Part shown: positions 36,292 to 45,522 of the stretch, in pieces | Position numbering within the stretch: the stretch's first letter is position 1 | Layout: every line of letters starts with the position of its first letter | Source: Sinorhizobium sp. A49 | GTDB taxonomy: Bacteria; Pseudomonadota; Alphaproteobacteria; Rhizobiales; Rhizobiaceae | DNA length: 64,000 bases | Direction: 5' to 3' | Assembly (NCBI RefSeq): GCF_002002725.1 | Contig: NZ_MUNW01000055.1 | Coordinates: forward strand, 248,001-312,000 | The notes under the pieces: generated by a model | What the model saw: the letters and a program-made list of their open reading frames with translations, nothing else | The model's database searches: none | What the model was told of the DNA's origin: nothing | Program-made: the position numbers and the translations under genes

Positions 36292-37293
36292 TCAGAACGG
36301 GTACTTGGCGTAGTTCGACTTGTCGACGTCGACCCAGGCCTGACCGACCACGATCACGCCTTCGCCCGCACCCTTCTTGACGGTGACCTTCTCGTAGCCG
36401 GGAACGCCGAGGTCCATGCCGTCCTTGAGCGCCTCGCCCTTCAGCACCATGTCGGCGACCTTGTTCATGACGTAGCCAGCATCCTTCGGATCCCAGAAGC
36501 TGATGCCGTCGACGGCGCCCGATTCCAGATAGGAGCCGGTGTCCTTCGGCAGGCCGATGCCGAAGACGCAGGTCTTGTCCTGCAGGCCTGCTTCCTCGAC
36601 GGCGCGGCCGATGCCGATGACGTCGATGGCCGAACCACCCTGGAAGCCCTTGATGTCAGGGTATTTGCGCAGGATTTCACGGGCCTTTTCATAGGCGCGG
36701 TTGGCATCGTTGAAGGATTCGTTCTTCTCCGAGACCAGTTCCATCTCGGGATACTTCTTGGCATTTTCCGAACCGCCATCAGCCCATTGCACGTGCGTCA
36801 GGCTGCCGAGCGAACCGACGAACGAAGTCCACTTGCCGGACTTGCCCATGCACTCGGCAATCTTTTCATTGAACCGTGCGCCAAAAACCTTGTTGTCGAA
36901 GGCCTCGATGTCGACGAGCGTGTTCTTCATGTTGTCGGCTTCATGGGTGATGACCTTGATGCCGCGCTGGCTGGCGCGCTTCAGCACGCCTTCAAGAGCG
37001 GATGCGTCCATCGGCACCACGGCGATTGCCGCGACCTTCTTGGCGACCAGATCTTCGATCAGTCGGCCCTGCTGGGCCGCATCAGCCTTGCCCGGGCCGA
37101 CCTGGCTGGTAGCAACGTCAGGGTTTTCCTTGCCATAGGCATCGACGCCCTCGTTCATGCGGGTGAACCAGTTTTCGCCGGTGACCTTCACCACGGTGAC
37201 GATGCTGGGCTTTTCCTCGGCAATGGCGGCCGTGGTGGCAGTCAGGGCTCCAAGCGCGACGGCGCAGGCAGCGAGTTTACGAATGGCAAGCAT
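36292..37293 (-). CDS. Periplasmic sugar-binding protein (LsrB/RbsB-like)
   Basis: 333 residues. The signal peptide (MLAIRKLAACAVALGALTAT and on to AIAEE) is followed by PSIVTVVKVTGENWFTRMNEG, the ligand-pocket blocks and GFQGGSAIDVIGIGRAVEE. It belongs to the type I periplasmic-binding fold with the LsrB-like features ENWFTRMNEG and PMDASAL. Genes in the order permease, binding protein, ATPase, permease, kinase make one operon on the minus strand. Confidence 0.9.
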   Translation of the reverse strand: MLAIRKLAACAVALGALTATTAAIAEEKPSIVTVVKVTGENWFTRMNEGVDAYGKENPDVATSQVGPGKADAAQQGRLIEDLVAKKVAAIAVVPMDASALEGVLKRASQRGIKVITHEADNMKNTLVDIEAFDNKVFGARFNEKIAECMGKSGKWTSFVGSLGSLTHVQWADGGSENAKKYPEMELVSEKNESFNDANRAYEKAREILRKYPDIKGFQGGSAIDVIGIGRAVEEAGLQDKTCVFGIGLPKDTGSYLESGAVDGISFWDPKDAGYVMNKVADMVLKGEALKDGMDLGVPGYEKVTVKKGAGEGVIVVGQAWVDVDKSNYAKYPF

Positions 37294-37372
37294 GCATTCC
37301 TCCCAAAGAACCTTCGAATTTTGACAGATCGGCCGGCGTGCGAAGGCGTCTCGCCGGCCCTGGAACTTAGGG

Positions 37373-38359
37373 TCAGCCGCGCAGCGCCCGCACCCAGGCC
37401 TTGGCGTCGAAACCGGATGTAGCGAGAAAGACCAGCAGCAGCACGCCCCAGGCGAGGTCGCGAAAGAAGTTGGAGATGTCCATGAAGTTGAACAGGCTCG
37501 ACAGGATCTGCAGCGACGTTGCCGAAAGAACGACGCAGATCACCCGGCCATAGCCACCCTCCGGGCGAACGCCCGCCATGACGGCAATGAGGATCGCGAT
37601 CAGCACGTAGGAATTGCCGTAGTCCCACTTCACGCTCGATGTGCGGGCGGCAATCACGATGCCGGCGACCGAGGCAAGCAAGCCGCAGGCGGTATAGGTC
37701 AAAAACAGGATGCGCTTTTCCGCAATGCCGGCGTACCGCGCGGCCTTGGCATTGTTGCCGAGCAGCAGCAGCCTGAGACCGAACGGGTTGTAGCGCAGTA
37801 CGCCGCCGAGGATCAGCGCGATCAGCAAGAAGAGCGCGAAGCACAGGGGAACGCCCAGAACCGGCGTATTGCCGAAGGCATCGAGCGGTTCAATGTAGCC
37901 GAGACCGAGTGCGGACCCGTTGGTGAAGGCGATCGCAAGGCCGGTAAAGAACAGCTGCGTGCCGAGCGTCGCGATGATCGGCGTCAAGCCGGCGCGCGCG
38001 ATCAGGAAGCCGTTGAGCATTCCGCCGGCGAGACCGACCAGTAGCGCAATGCCGGCAAAGCTCCAGCTGAACAGCAGCGGTGCGTCATCGGGCGAAACCG
38101 TGTCGCGCAACACGAGATAGGCGACGACACCTGACAGGTTGGCAAGCGCGATGCCGGAAAGATCGATGCCGCCATTGCCGGAGATCATCGCCAGCATAAC
38201 GCCGAGTGCCAGAAGGCCGAGCTCGGGGACCTGGCCGGCCATAGATTGCAGATTGTAGATATCGAGGAAGCTGGCACCGACCAGCACGCCCCCCGCCACC
38301 AGCACGGCAACGTTGACGACGGCCAAAAATGCCAACTGACGATCAACCCGAAATTCCAA
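37373..38359 (-). CDS. Sugar ABC transporter permease (RbsC/LsrC/LsrD type), second
   Basis: I choose TTG at 38359 (MEFRVDRQLAFLAVVN) because GGAGGG lies six bases upstream and the longer upstream frame is Ser/Arg-rich and has no membrane helices. The 328 residues contain about nine helices, including FLAVVNVAVLVAGGVLVGASF, LALGVMLAMISGNGGIDLSG and the GMLNGFLIARAGL segment. It is the first gene of the operon, 79 bp before the binding protein. Two distinct permeases point to a heterodimeric channel, as in LsrCD. Confidence 0.85.
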   Translation of the reverse strand: MEFRVDRQLAFLAVVNVAVLVAGGVLVGASFLDIYNLQSMAGQVPELGLLALGVMLAMISGNGGIDLSGIALANLSGVVAYLVLRDTVSPDDAPLLFSWSFAGIALLVGLAGGMLNGFLIARAGLTPIIATLGTQLFFTGLAIAFTNGSALGLGYIEPLDAFGNTPVLGVPLCFALFLLIALILGGVLRYNPFGLRLLLLGNNAKAARYAGIAEKRILFLTYTACGLLASVAGIVIAARTSSVKWDYGNSYVLIAILIAVMAGVRPEGGYGRVICVVLSATSLQILSSLFNFMDISNFFRDLAWGVLLLVFLATSGFDAKAWVRALRG

Positions 38360-38499
38360 AGCGCGCCCTCCGTCGTGGTCGTTCGCAAGCCAGCGCGACC
38401 ACGGCTCCCAGCGCGCTTCAGGGCACGCTCCGTGACCGCGCACCGGGACCTCTTTCGAGTTCGGATGCCGCGACGGCCGACCTGACGAGGTCGGCGATG

Positions 38500-38545
38500 A
38501 CATTTGCCAAACACTGTTGTGTATTGTCAACAGCAATCTGCCGCC
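38500..38545. promoter_or_regulatory. Second operator candidate in the importer promoter
   Basis: The sequence upstream of the second permease contains TGTCAACA and a TTTGGCAAATG word, the same words that flank the palindrome at 31352-31369 near the SorC gene. It also has a TGTT-AACA type inverted repeat. A common SorC-family site is likely, but the exact boundaries are not clear. No gene is seen in the 38360-38925 stretch. Confidence 0.4.
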
Positions 38546-38925
38546 ACGGTCCTATTTGTCTGAAAAGTTTGGAATTTCCCCAACAGAAACACGACTTCCA
38601 TATCGCCATTTCTGAACCAAGCGGGAGTTTGGACCGACTGAGAACCGGTCCAGGTTGTTTCCGAACGGCAAGTGGTCAGGCGTTGCCGAACGGCCGACGA
38701 CCTGGGCCATTCGTTCAGCGGCAGTGCAGCGTCACGGGTGCTGACAAGGAAAACCCTGCACGCGAAGAGATGCACCCTTGCCGTCAACCGACAGGTGATG
38801 GAGAAATCCTGTTTGCAGCGGGCAGGCTCTGGTCGTGCAGCACGATAATTATGTCGTAGACAGGCTCTAGTCGCAGCGCCGCAAATCCTAAAATCCGGCT
38901 TCAGTTTCAATCAGGGTCGCAATCA

Positions 38926-41487
38926 ATGGCAGAGTTTCCGCAAAAGGCGAAGGTCGTAATCATCGGGCTGGGTGGCATCGTTGGTGCCTCGATCGCGCAT
39001 CACCTGATCGAGCGCGGCTGGGACGACATCGTCGGCATCGACAAATCCGGCATCCCGACCGATATCGGCTCGACCGCGCACGCGTCGGACTTCTGCTACA
39101 CCACCAGCCACGATTACCTCTCGGTTTGGACGACGCAGTATTCGATCGATTTCTTCGAGAAGATGGGTCACTACGCCCGCATCGGCGGCCTGGAAGTCGT
39201 ACGCACTGGCGACGACGTCTGGATGGAAGAAATCAAGCGCAAGCTTTCCTCGGCCAAAGCCTTCGGGACCCGCGCCCACTATGTCTCGCCGGCTGAAATC
39301 AAGAAGATGTTCCCGCTGATCGAGGAAGATCAGGTCATGGGCGGCATGTTCGACCCGGATGCAGGCCTCGTCATCCCGCGCTCGCAGACGGTTGCCGGCA
39401 AGCTGGTCGATGCGGCCGAGAAATCCGGCAAGCTCCAGATCTTCGGCAACACGCCGGCAACGTCGCTCATCGTCGAGAACGGCCGCATCAAGGGCGTCGT
39501 TACCCATCGCGGCACCATCATGGCCGACCATGTCGTCGTCTGCGCCGGCATATGGGGTCGCCTGATCGCTGAAATGGTCGGCGAAGATCTGCCGGTCATG
39601 CCGGTCGACCATCCGCTCACCTTTTTCGGCCCGTACAACGAATTCGAAGGCACCGGCAAGGAAATCGGCTTTCCGCTGCTGCGCGACCAGGGCAACTCCG
39701 CCTATATGCGCGACACGGGGGATCCGAAGACCACCGAAGGCGGACAGATCGAGTGGGGCTATTACGAGACCACCAACCCGCGTCTCTGCCATCCGCGCAA
39801 CATTCTCGAAAAGCACGAGGCGCGCCTGTCCCCATCGCAGCGCGACCTCGATATGGAGCAGATCATCGAGCCGCTCGAGCGCGCCATGGAACTGACGCCG
39901 ATCCTCGGCGAACTCGGCTACAATGAGGGCCATTCCTTCAACGGCCTCTTGCAGGTCTCAGCCGCCGGCGGGCCTTCCTGCGGCGAGAGCCAGAAGGTGC
40001 GCGGCCTCTGGTATTGCGTTGCCATCTGGGTGAAGGACGGCCCCGGCTACGGCAAGCTGATCGCCGACTGGATGACGGATGGGCGCACCGAGATCGACCA
40101 CGCCTCGATCGATTATTCCCGCTTCTACCCGCACCAACTCGAGGAAAAATTCATCGAGGGCCGCTGCTTCGAGGCGGCGCAGAAGATCTACTATCCGGCC
40201 GTGCATACGCGCGAGCCCTATGCCAGCGGCCGCAATGTCAAGCGCTCGCCCTTCTACGAGCGTGAGAAGGAGCTCGGTGGCTACTTCATGGAGCTCGGTG
40301 GCTGGGAGCGCGCCCACGGCTACGCCGCCAACGAACACCTGCTGGAGAAGTACGGCGACCGGGTTCCCGTGCGCGAGAACGAGTGGGACAGCCGCCATTT
40401 CTGGCGCGTGTCCAACGCCGAACATCTGGCGATGAGCGAGGATTGCGGCATCGTCAACCTCTCGCACTTCCACATGGTCGACATCGCGGGTCCGGACCAT
40501 GTCGAGCTTCTCGAGTGGCTGTGCGCCGCCAAGATCGGCGGCGACGGCAATATCGGCAAGGGCATCTACACCCACTTCCTCGACGACGAGGGCATGGTGC
40601 GTGCCGACTTCACGGTCTTCCGCATGGAAGACCGCTGCCGCCTGGTGAACGGTGCCGATGCCGGTCCGCGCGACTTCCAGTACATGCGCCGCGTCGCCGA
40701 AGATCGCGGCCTTGACGTCACCGTCACCGACGTTTCGGAGAAGTTCATCACCATCGGCATCTGGGGGCCCAACGCCCGCGACACCCTGAAGAAGGTTGTT
40801 GCCGATCCGGCGGGCCTCGATATCGAGAACTTCGCTTTCGCCGCGATCAAGCCGATCGAGATCGCGGGAAAACACGTCACCGCCTTCCGCATCTCCTATG
40901 TCGGCGAGCAGGGCTGGGAATTGCACATGAAGTATGAGGATGGCCTCGCCGTCTGGGACGCGCTGCGCTCAACCGGCGTCATGGCCTTCGGTGTCGAGAC
41001 CTATGCGAACTCGCGCCGCATGGAAAAGAGCCTGCGGCTGCAGAACGCCGATCTTCTCACCCAGTACAACCTGATCGAGGCTGATCTGGCTCGTCCGAAA
41101 GTGAAGGACGTGGACTTCCGCGGCAAGGCCAAACATCTTGAATACAAGGCCCGCGAGCATCAGCCGGCCATGCTCTGCACGCTCATCATGACGGAAAACA
41201 CCGATAGAAACGGCGTGAAGCGATACCCGGTCGGCAGCCTTCCGGTCATGGACCCGGAAACCGGCGCGGTGCTGATCGACGAGCTTGGCCGCCGCTCCTA
41301 CACCACCTCCATCGCCTTTGGGCCCACGATCGGCAAGAACATCGCGCTTGCCTATCTGCCCTGGTCCCATTGCCAGGTCGGCCGCAAGCTGAACGTCGAA
41401 TACTTCGCCGAGACCTACCCCGTCGAAGTCGCCGGCGTCGGCTACAAGCCGCTCTACGATCCCGAGAACCTGAAGCCGCGGAGCTGA
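38926..41487 (+). CDS. FAD-dependent oxidoreductase / GcvT-domain fusion (dimethylglycine/sarcosine dehydrogenase-like)
   Basis: 853 residues. The N-terminal DAO domain begins VVIIGLGGIVGASIAHHLIERGWDDIVGIDKSG, and has the His-rich GSTAHASDFCYTTSHDYLS (flavin-link region) and a FAO_M-type middle. The C-terminal GcvT (aminomethyltransferase) domain includes the CGIVNLSHFHMVDIAG segment and GCV_T_C-like end (YPVEVAGVGYKPLYDPE). Fusions of this kind oxidise N-methyl substrates and pass the C1 unit to tetrahydrofolate. The substrate is not identifiable. It follows a 389-bp promoter region and ends in a terminator. Confidence 0.88.
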   Translation: MAEFPQKAKVVIIGLGGIVGASIAHHLIERGWDDIVGIDKSGIPTDIGSTAHASDFCYTTSHDYLSVWTTQYSIDFFEKMGHYARIGGLEVVRTGDDVWMEEIKRKLSSAKAFGTRAHYVSPAEIKKMFPLIEEDQVMGGMFDPDAGLVIPRSQTVAGKLVDAAEKSGKLQIFGNTPATSLIVENGRIKGVVTHRGTIMADHVVVCAGIWGRLIAEMVGEDLPVMPVDHPLTFFGPYNEFEGTGKEIGFPLLRDQGNSAYMRDTGDPKTTEGGQIEWGYYETTNPRLCHPRNILEKHEARLSPSQRDLDMEQIIEPLERAMELTPILGELGYNEGHSFNGLLQVSAAGGPSCGESQKVRGLWYCVAIWVKDGPGYGKLIADWMTDGRTEIDHASIDYSRFYPHQLEEKFIEGRCFEAAQKIYYPAVHTREPYASGRNVKRSPFYEREKELGGYFMELGGWERAHGYAANEHLLEKYGDRVPVRENEWDSRHFWRVSNAEHLAMSEDCGIVNLSHFHMVDIAGPDHVELLEWLCAAKIGGDGNIGKGIYTHFLDDEGMVRADFTVFRMEDRCRLVNGADAGPRDFQYMRRVAEDRGLDVTVTDVSEKFITIGIWGPNARDTLKKVVADPAGLDIENFAFAAIKPIEIAGKHVTAFRISYVGEQGWELHMKYEDGLAVWDALRSTGVMAFGVETYANSRRMEKSLRLQNADLLTQYNLIEADLARPKVKDVDFRGKAKHLEYKAREHQPAMLCTLIMTENTDRNGVKRYPVGSLPVMDPETGAVLIDELGRRSYTTSIAFGPTIGKNIALAYLPWSHCQVGRKLNVEYFAETYPVEVAGVGYKPLYDPENLKPRS

Positions 41488-41530
41488 TCGTCTCCAATAC
41501 ACATCGCCGCGCCCGCTTGGGCTTCACATC

Positions 41531-41570
41531 AACGCGCGCCTGCTTGGGTCCAAGCAGGCGCGTTGTTTTT
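41531..41570 (+). terminator. Intrinsic terminator after the FAD/GcvT gene
   Basis: AACGCGC-type arm and CCTGCTTG, a GGTC loop, CAAGCAGGCGCGTT and TTTTT. This is a strong rightward stem 44 bp after the stop codon at 41487. Confidence 0.85.
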
Positions 41571-41863
41571 CGGCACGTCCGCCTTTACTTTGACGGCCAG
41601 CCCATTCGTTGACTGTTTTATGGGCGAACTCTGATTTTAGGCAAATGTCAAAAGAGAATTTCGATATGCCGATGCCGACAAAACGGCTAGTATAGGTCAC
41701 GAGGCAAGTCCCCCTTTTACGCGAGCGCGAAGCTCTCTCAACGGTTCGACGAAGCCTCGAAAGGCGCAAAGGGTTCTGCTTTTTTGCGAACGAAAGTCAG
41801 GCCCGCGAGGACCAACCGCTTTGTGCATCGTCATCATGGTGTTGCAATCACCCCAATGACAAA

Positions 41864-41940
41864 CGAGGCCGGAACATCATAACCGATGTACCGGCCTCGC
41901 AATGTATAAGCCCGCTGACGTTTCTGTCAGACGGGCTTTT
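41864..41940 (+). terminator. Tandem hairpins upstream of the IS element
   Basis: The first hairpin is CGAGGCCGG (41864-41872) with CCGGCCTCG (41891-41899) and an inner ACATC/GATGT. The second is AAGCCCGCTGAC (41908-41919) with GTCAGACGGGCTT (41926-41938), ending in a T run. Neither ends a known gene, so they may belong to a small RNA or a lost gene. The stretch 41571-42082 has no credible protein gene. Confidence 0.55.
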
Positions 41941-41944
41941 GATT

Positions 41945-41957
41945 TGGTTGCGGGGGC
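41945..41957 (-). other. 13-bp match to the 3' end of an initiator-tRNA-like sequence
   Basis: The minus strand ends GCCCCCGCAACCA, identical to the acceptor stem and CCA end of alphaproteobacterial tRNA-fMet as I remember it, but the T-arm does not follow. It is not a tRNA gene. It may be a tRNA 3'-end att remnant of an integrated element, or chance. Confidence 0.3.
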
Positions 41958-42082
41958 CTGAGGACACAGAGACTTGTAATTTCAGACATATAACACTCGT
42001 CGAAAGGACCATTACATCACGCGCCGCGACTACCTGAAGGCTAACCGGTGTGTTGATCACGTCTTTCTAAGACTATTCTACA

Positions 42083-42926
42083 GCGTAAACTCATAAAATT
42101 TCTTGGCATTTATCGGCCGCCGTGATTCAAGGCTTCGAAATAGGGAAGCATTTGATGACGCGTCGTCGCTACGAACTGACTGACCACGAATGGTCGATCA
42201 TATCGCCGTTGTTGCCCAACAAGCCACGCGGTGTTGCCCGCGTTGATGATCGGCGGGTATTGAATGGCATCCTCTGGCGGTTTCGAACGGGCTCGCCTTG
42301 GGCGGAAGTTCCGGAACGCTATGGCCCGCCGACGACCTGTTACAACCGCTTCGTCCGCTGGCGCAAAGCCGGGGTATGGGATCGGCTTCTTGAAGCGGTG
42401 TCCAAGGCCTACGATGGCGACATCGTCATGATCGACTCGACCTGTGTCCGCGTTCACCAGCACGCGGCCACGGGAAAAAAGGGGATGGAGACGATGGTGG
42501 CATGGGACGTTCCCGCGGCGGGCTTACGAGCAAAATCCACGCGCTCGTCGATGCCGAAGGTCGCCCGGTCAATCTGCGTCTGACTGGTGGACAGATCGCC
42601 GATTGTGCCGAAGCCGACGCGCTGACGGATGAGCTTGGCGAGGGGGACATCCTGCTGGCCGACAAGGGTTATGACACGAATGCGATTCGGGCCAAGGCCG
42701 CCGAGCGAAAGGCCTGGGCCAACATCCCGCCGAAGAGTAATCGCAAGGGCTCTTTCGTGTTTTCGCGCTGGGTCTATCGGCAACGCAATCTCGTGGAACG
42801 GTTCTTCAACAGGATCAAGCAGTTCCGAGGCATCGCAACCCGATATGACAAGCGCCCGGAAAACTACCTCGCCGCCGTAAAGCTCGTCGCAACAAGAATA
42901 TGGTGCCAAAGTTTATGAGTCGACGC
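42083..42926 (+). mobile_element. IS5 family (IS427-like) insertion sequence
   Basis: About 840 bp bounded by imperfect inverted repeats: GCGTAAACTCATAAAATTTC on the left (from 42083) and, as reverse complement on the right, GCGTCGACTCATAAACTTTG (ending 42926). Inside is one two-frame transposase. Flanking direct repeats could not be fixed because the outer limits are imprecise. It sits between a scarred region on the left and the outer-membrane protein gene on the right. Confidence 0.8.
42155..42918 (+). CDS. IS5/IS427-like transposase, two frames joined by -1 frameshift
   Basis: Frame A (42155 to about 42481) has the DUF4096-like N-terminal block (YELTDHEWSIISPLLPNKPRG), LNGILWRFRTGSPWAEVPERYG and IDSTCVRVHQHAATGKKG. 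Frame B, open to 42918, has GRSRGGLTSKIHALVDAEGRP, LLADKGYDTNAIR and the DDE-type NLVERFFNRIKQFRGIATRY. The slippery heptamer A AAA AAG at 42475-42481 lies in the right frame to shift -1 into B, as in other IS427 members. The DDE residues are split across the frames, so the fused protein is needed for activity. The start is the ATG at 42155. Confidence 0.87.
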
Positions 42927-42959
42927 CGTAGGGAAGTTCGCGCCGCCTGTCGAAGCCAC

Positions 42960-43832
42960 CTAGAACTTCACGACCAGTCCCAGGATCGGCCCCTGCTGAA
43001 CGACATCAAACACAAATCCGTCGTTACTGTAATCGACGCCCAATGCCCGGTAACCAGCCACGGCGGAGAACGTGTCGTTGAACTTGTAGCCAACCGTGGC
43101 AGCCACGTCCCAATCGATATCGGCACCGCCGCCGCCGACCAATCCCCAACCCGTCACGAAAAAGTTCGGCGTGATCGAGTAGGTACCTTTCAGTCCTCCG
43201 AGTGCATCGACCCAGGTATCGCCGTCATTTCTTGATTGATTGCCGAGAATACCACCACTGACCGAGACGGTCGTATCCGCGGACCAGACCCGTGCACCGC
43301 CAACGACATCAAGACGTCCCGTGCTATCCTCAAACACGGAATAGCCCGCGCCTACAAAGCCTGCGAACGTCTCGGCATCGACGTCCACACTGCTCGCGAG
43401 AATTCCCAAGGGCGTACCCTTGCTTCCCGATAGCTTCGTGTAAATGACATCGGCAAAAATGCTGTAGCGGTCATAACGAGCCTCGCCAATGGCCATGGCC
43501 GCGAAATCAAGATGGCCCCAGATGTCGCCGAAGGACGCGTCCACATTCACGGTGGGCAACCCGAAGCTCCTCACGTCGCCAGATAGACCTGTTGCCCAGA
43601 AGTATGGTGTGAATGAGAAGGTCCAACCGCTTTCGGTCTGAACGACCTTGGTTTCCGGCGCAACCGGCGTATAGATGTCTGCCGCGTTCGCGTTATCAAG
43701 TACCGTTGAAACGCCAGCGAGTAAAACGACGATGAGGCCAAAGGACTTCACGGCCTTCCGAAGACCGAGCAAGCTTTCGTTCATGTCGTCGTGGCGCGTC
43801 ATCCGCGCTTCACTATCAGCATCGCGTTTCAT
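42960..43832 (-). CDS. Outer-membrane beta-barrel protein
   Basis: 290 residues from the ATG at 43832, chosen for the GGAGG upstream. A hydrophobic signal core (FGLIVVLLAGVSTVLDNANA) ends in an AxA site; a shorter start at 43784 (MNESLL) gives a more usual signal length and cannot be ruled out. The mature chain is Gly/aromatic-rich with alternating strands (GWTFSFTPYFWATGLSGDV, YSIFADVIYTKLSG, and a C-terminal aromatic VVKF). It resembles rhizobial outer-membrane proteins. It is followed on the same strand by nothing obvious and lies next to the IS. Confidence 0.72.
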   Translation of the reverse strand: MKRDADSEARMTRHDDMNESLLGLRKAVKSFGLIVVLLAGVSTVLDNANAADIYTPVAPETKVVQTESGWTFSFTPYFWATGLSGDVRSFGLPTVNVDASFGDIWGHLDFAAMAIGEARYDRYSIFADVIYTKLSGSKGTPLGILASSVDVDAETFAGFVGAGYSVFEDSTGRLDVVGGARVWSADTTVSVSGGILGNQSRNDGDTWVDALGGLKGTYSITPNFFVTGWGLVGGGGADIDWDVAATVGYKFNDTFSAVAGYRALGVDYSNDGFVFDVVQQGPILGLVVKF

Positions 43833-43870
43833 TTGACCTCCATCACCCCCAGGAATCATTGCACTCACCA

Positions 43871-45252
43871 TCATGGCAGGTGTTCGATGTTCGGCAATAC
43901 CCACGTCTTGTTAAAGACGGCTTCGGTCGGTCCGTAGAAACGGAAGAGGACTTCGAACATGCCGGCAGGATCGGTGGGGGTCCAGTTGGCGTCTTTGCCT
44001 GTCGGTGCCGTAAGGTCCACCGTGCCGTCTGCGTTTACTTCCAGCCCAGGGCTTTGCGACGAACGGCTAGCGTGCTGCATCTCGCGGATGAGCGCATGGG
44101 TCTTGCGGTCGTAGACCGTCGCCGACCAGTACTGCCTGACGGGGGGCATCTGCGGGAACCTTTCAGGCGATAAGTCTTGCTGCCATCGAACGGCTCACCG
44201 GCCTTGTCGTCGATGACCATCAGGTAGAACTGGCCTTCACCCAGACGCTTGGGCGTGAAGAAGATGTAGGTAAAGAGGACGCCGCGGTCGTCGAGCGGAT
44301 ACACGTTCGGATCGGCGTAGTGCGATTGTACCGCCTTGACAAAGACAGGCGAAGCGGGGAAAGCTCAACGGCTGCCCTCCGCGAAGGACGTCTCGAAAAG
44401 CTGAGTGAACTTGCCGTCCAGCAAAGCGTGGGCATGCGCGGCTGCTTCGCCCAGGGCCTTACACATTTCGGGGTCAGGTGCGAAGGGCTTGCCTTTCTCG
44501 ATGCCGATCGTGCGGAGCGTATCGATCATCGCCCGATCGCGCTGCAACCACGGCTCAGCCTGAACCACCCGGTCCAGCGCTTCGTAGAAGCGGATATCGT
44601 AGGGGATCGTCGCATCGTAGAGGATGCCGTTCGCGTCCACATAGACCGTCTCGGGCGGGTTGGCCGCTTGCGACAGAGGGTACACCTTGATCCGCTTGCC
44701 GTACTCCACCGCCTTGGCAAGGTCGGCATCGCTGCCGCTGTTGAGGATCGAACGCAACAGCGCATATCCCCCATAGGTGAGCGACGGCAGCGCGATGTAG
44801 CCATCCGGAGCCTTCTCGGTGTGGCCGGGTGGGGGGATGAGATATTTCCCGCCCTTACCCTCATCCACTCCGGCCGGCCCCACGTCTTCGAGGGGCATCT
44901 GCCAGGCATCCATGATGGTGCCATTGATGATGCCGTCGCCAGCCGGCGGGATTTCCAGCACGACCGGCCCGACATCCTTCGTGTTGAAGTACGGAGTGAG
45001 GTAGACCACGTCGGTATTGGGGGTCAGCGTCTGGTTCTTCCAGTCGAGCAGGCGCGACCAGTAGAGCATCTGGTTGGCGCGGGCTGGCGTTTCCCGCAGC
45101 ATCGCCTGGCACATGAGGTCAAGGTTGACCGCCGGCATTCCCCAGATCATGGCCTCGATGGCGCGGCGCTCGACGGTGCCGCGCATAAGGTCCTCTGGTG
45201 ACAAAGGAGGCGCGTCCGCAGCGCGCGTCTCGTTTACGGGGTTAAACTTCAA
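43871..45252 (-). pseudogene. Broken DUF1254/DUF1214 protein gene
   Basis: The frame from 45252 encodes the DUF1254 half (SPEDLMRGTVERRAIEAMIWG, GMPAVNLDLMCQ). It stops at a TGA near 44365 where the family has a Trp, then the same frame continues (FPASPVFVKAVQSHYADPNV, YPLDDRGVLFTYIFF). Near 44160-44170, two single-base insertions (AAAGGTT for AAAGTT and an extra C in the following C run) shift the frame. DUF1214 sequence then reads in a third frame (PVRQYWSATVYDRKTHALIR) to 43871. A small in-frame loss follows VDLTAP. The N terminus also lacks a signal peptide. It is thus clearly non-functional. Confidence 0.85.
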
Positions 45253-45522
45253 CGCCTAATCACAACCGACATGAGTTGTTATGAAGCGTTCAACGAAGCT
45301 TATGCCGAATTCTTTGGCGAAGATGGCCCGACGAGGACGACGGTCGCGGTGAAGGCACTTGCGCATTCGCACCAGCTGCCGATGATCAATGCTGTTGCGC
45401 ACGTTCCTATTCCTCCGCCTTGAGCCGAGAAGCACAGAACCGTCGAACCGGATCTTGTCCATAGAACGACTTGCGTCTTGTCCGACAGGCGAGAGCTTGC
45501 CGAAGAAGCGATCGTAGAAGTT
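45253..45522. other. Non-coding or highly degraded stretch between pseudogene and tautomerase
   Basis: About 270 bp. The open frames here carry Arg/Ser-rich, non-conserved translations, and no ribosome-binding site or family motif is seen. The base composition is a little richer in A and T. It is likely a remnant of the insertion history on the left. Confidence 0.5.

Noticed and set aside
41945-41957. Possible tRNA gene
   Set aside because: Only the acceptor 3' end (13 bp) matches; T-arm and anticodon arm do not follow, so no tRNA was called.
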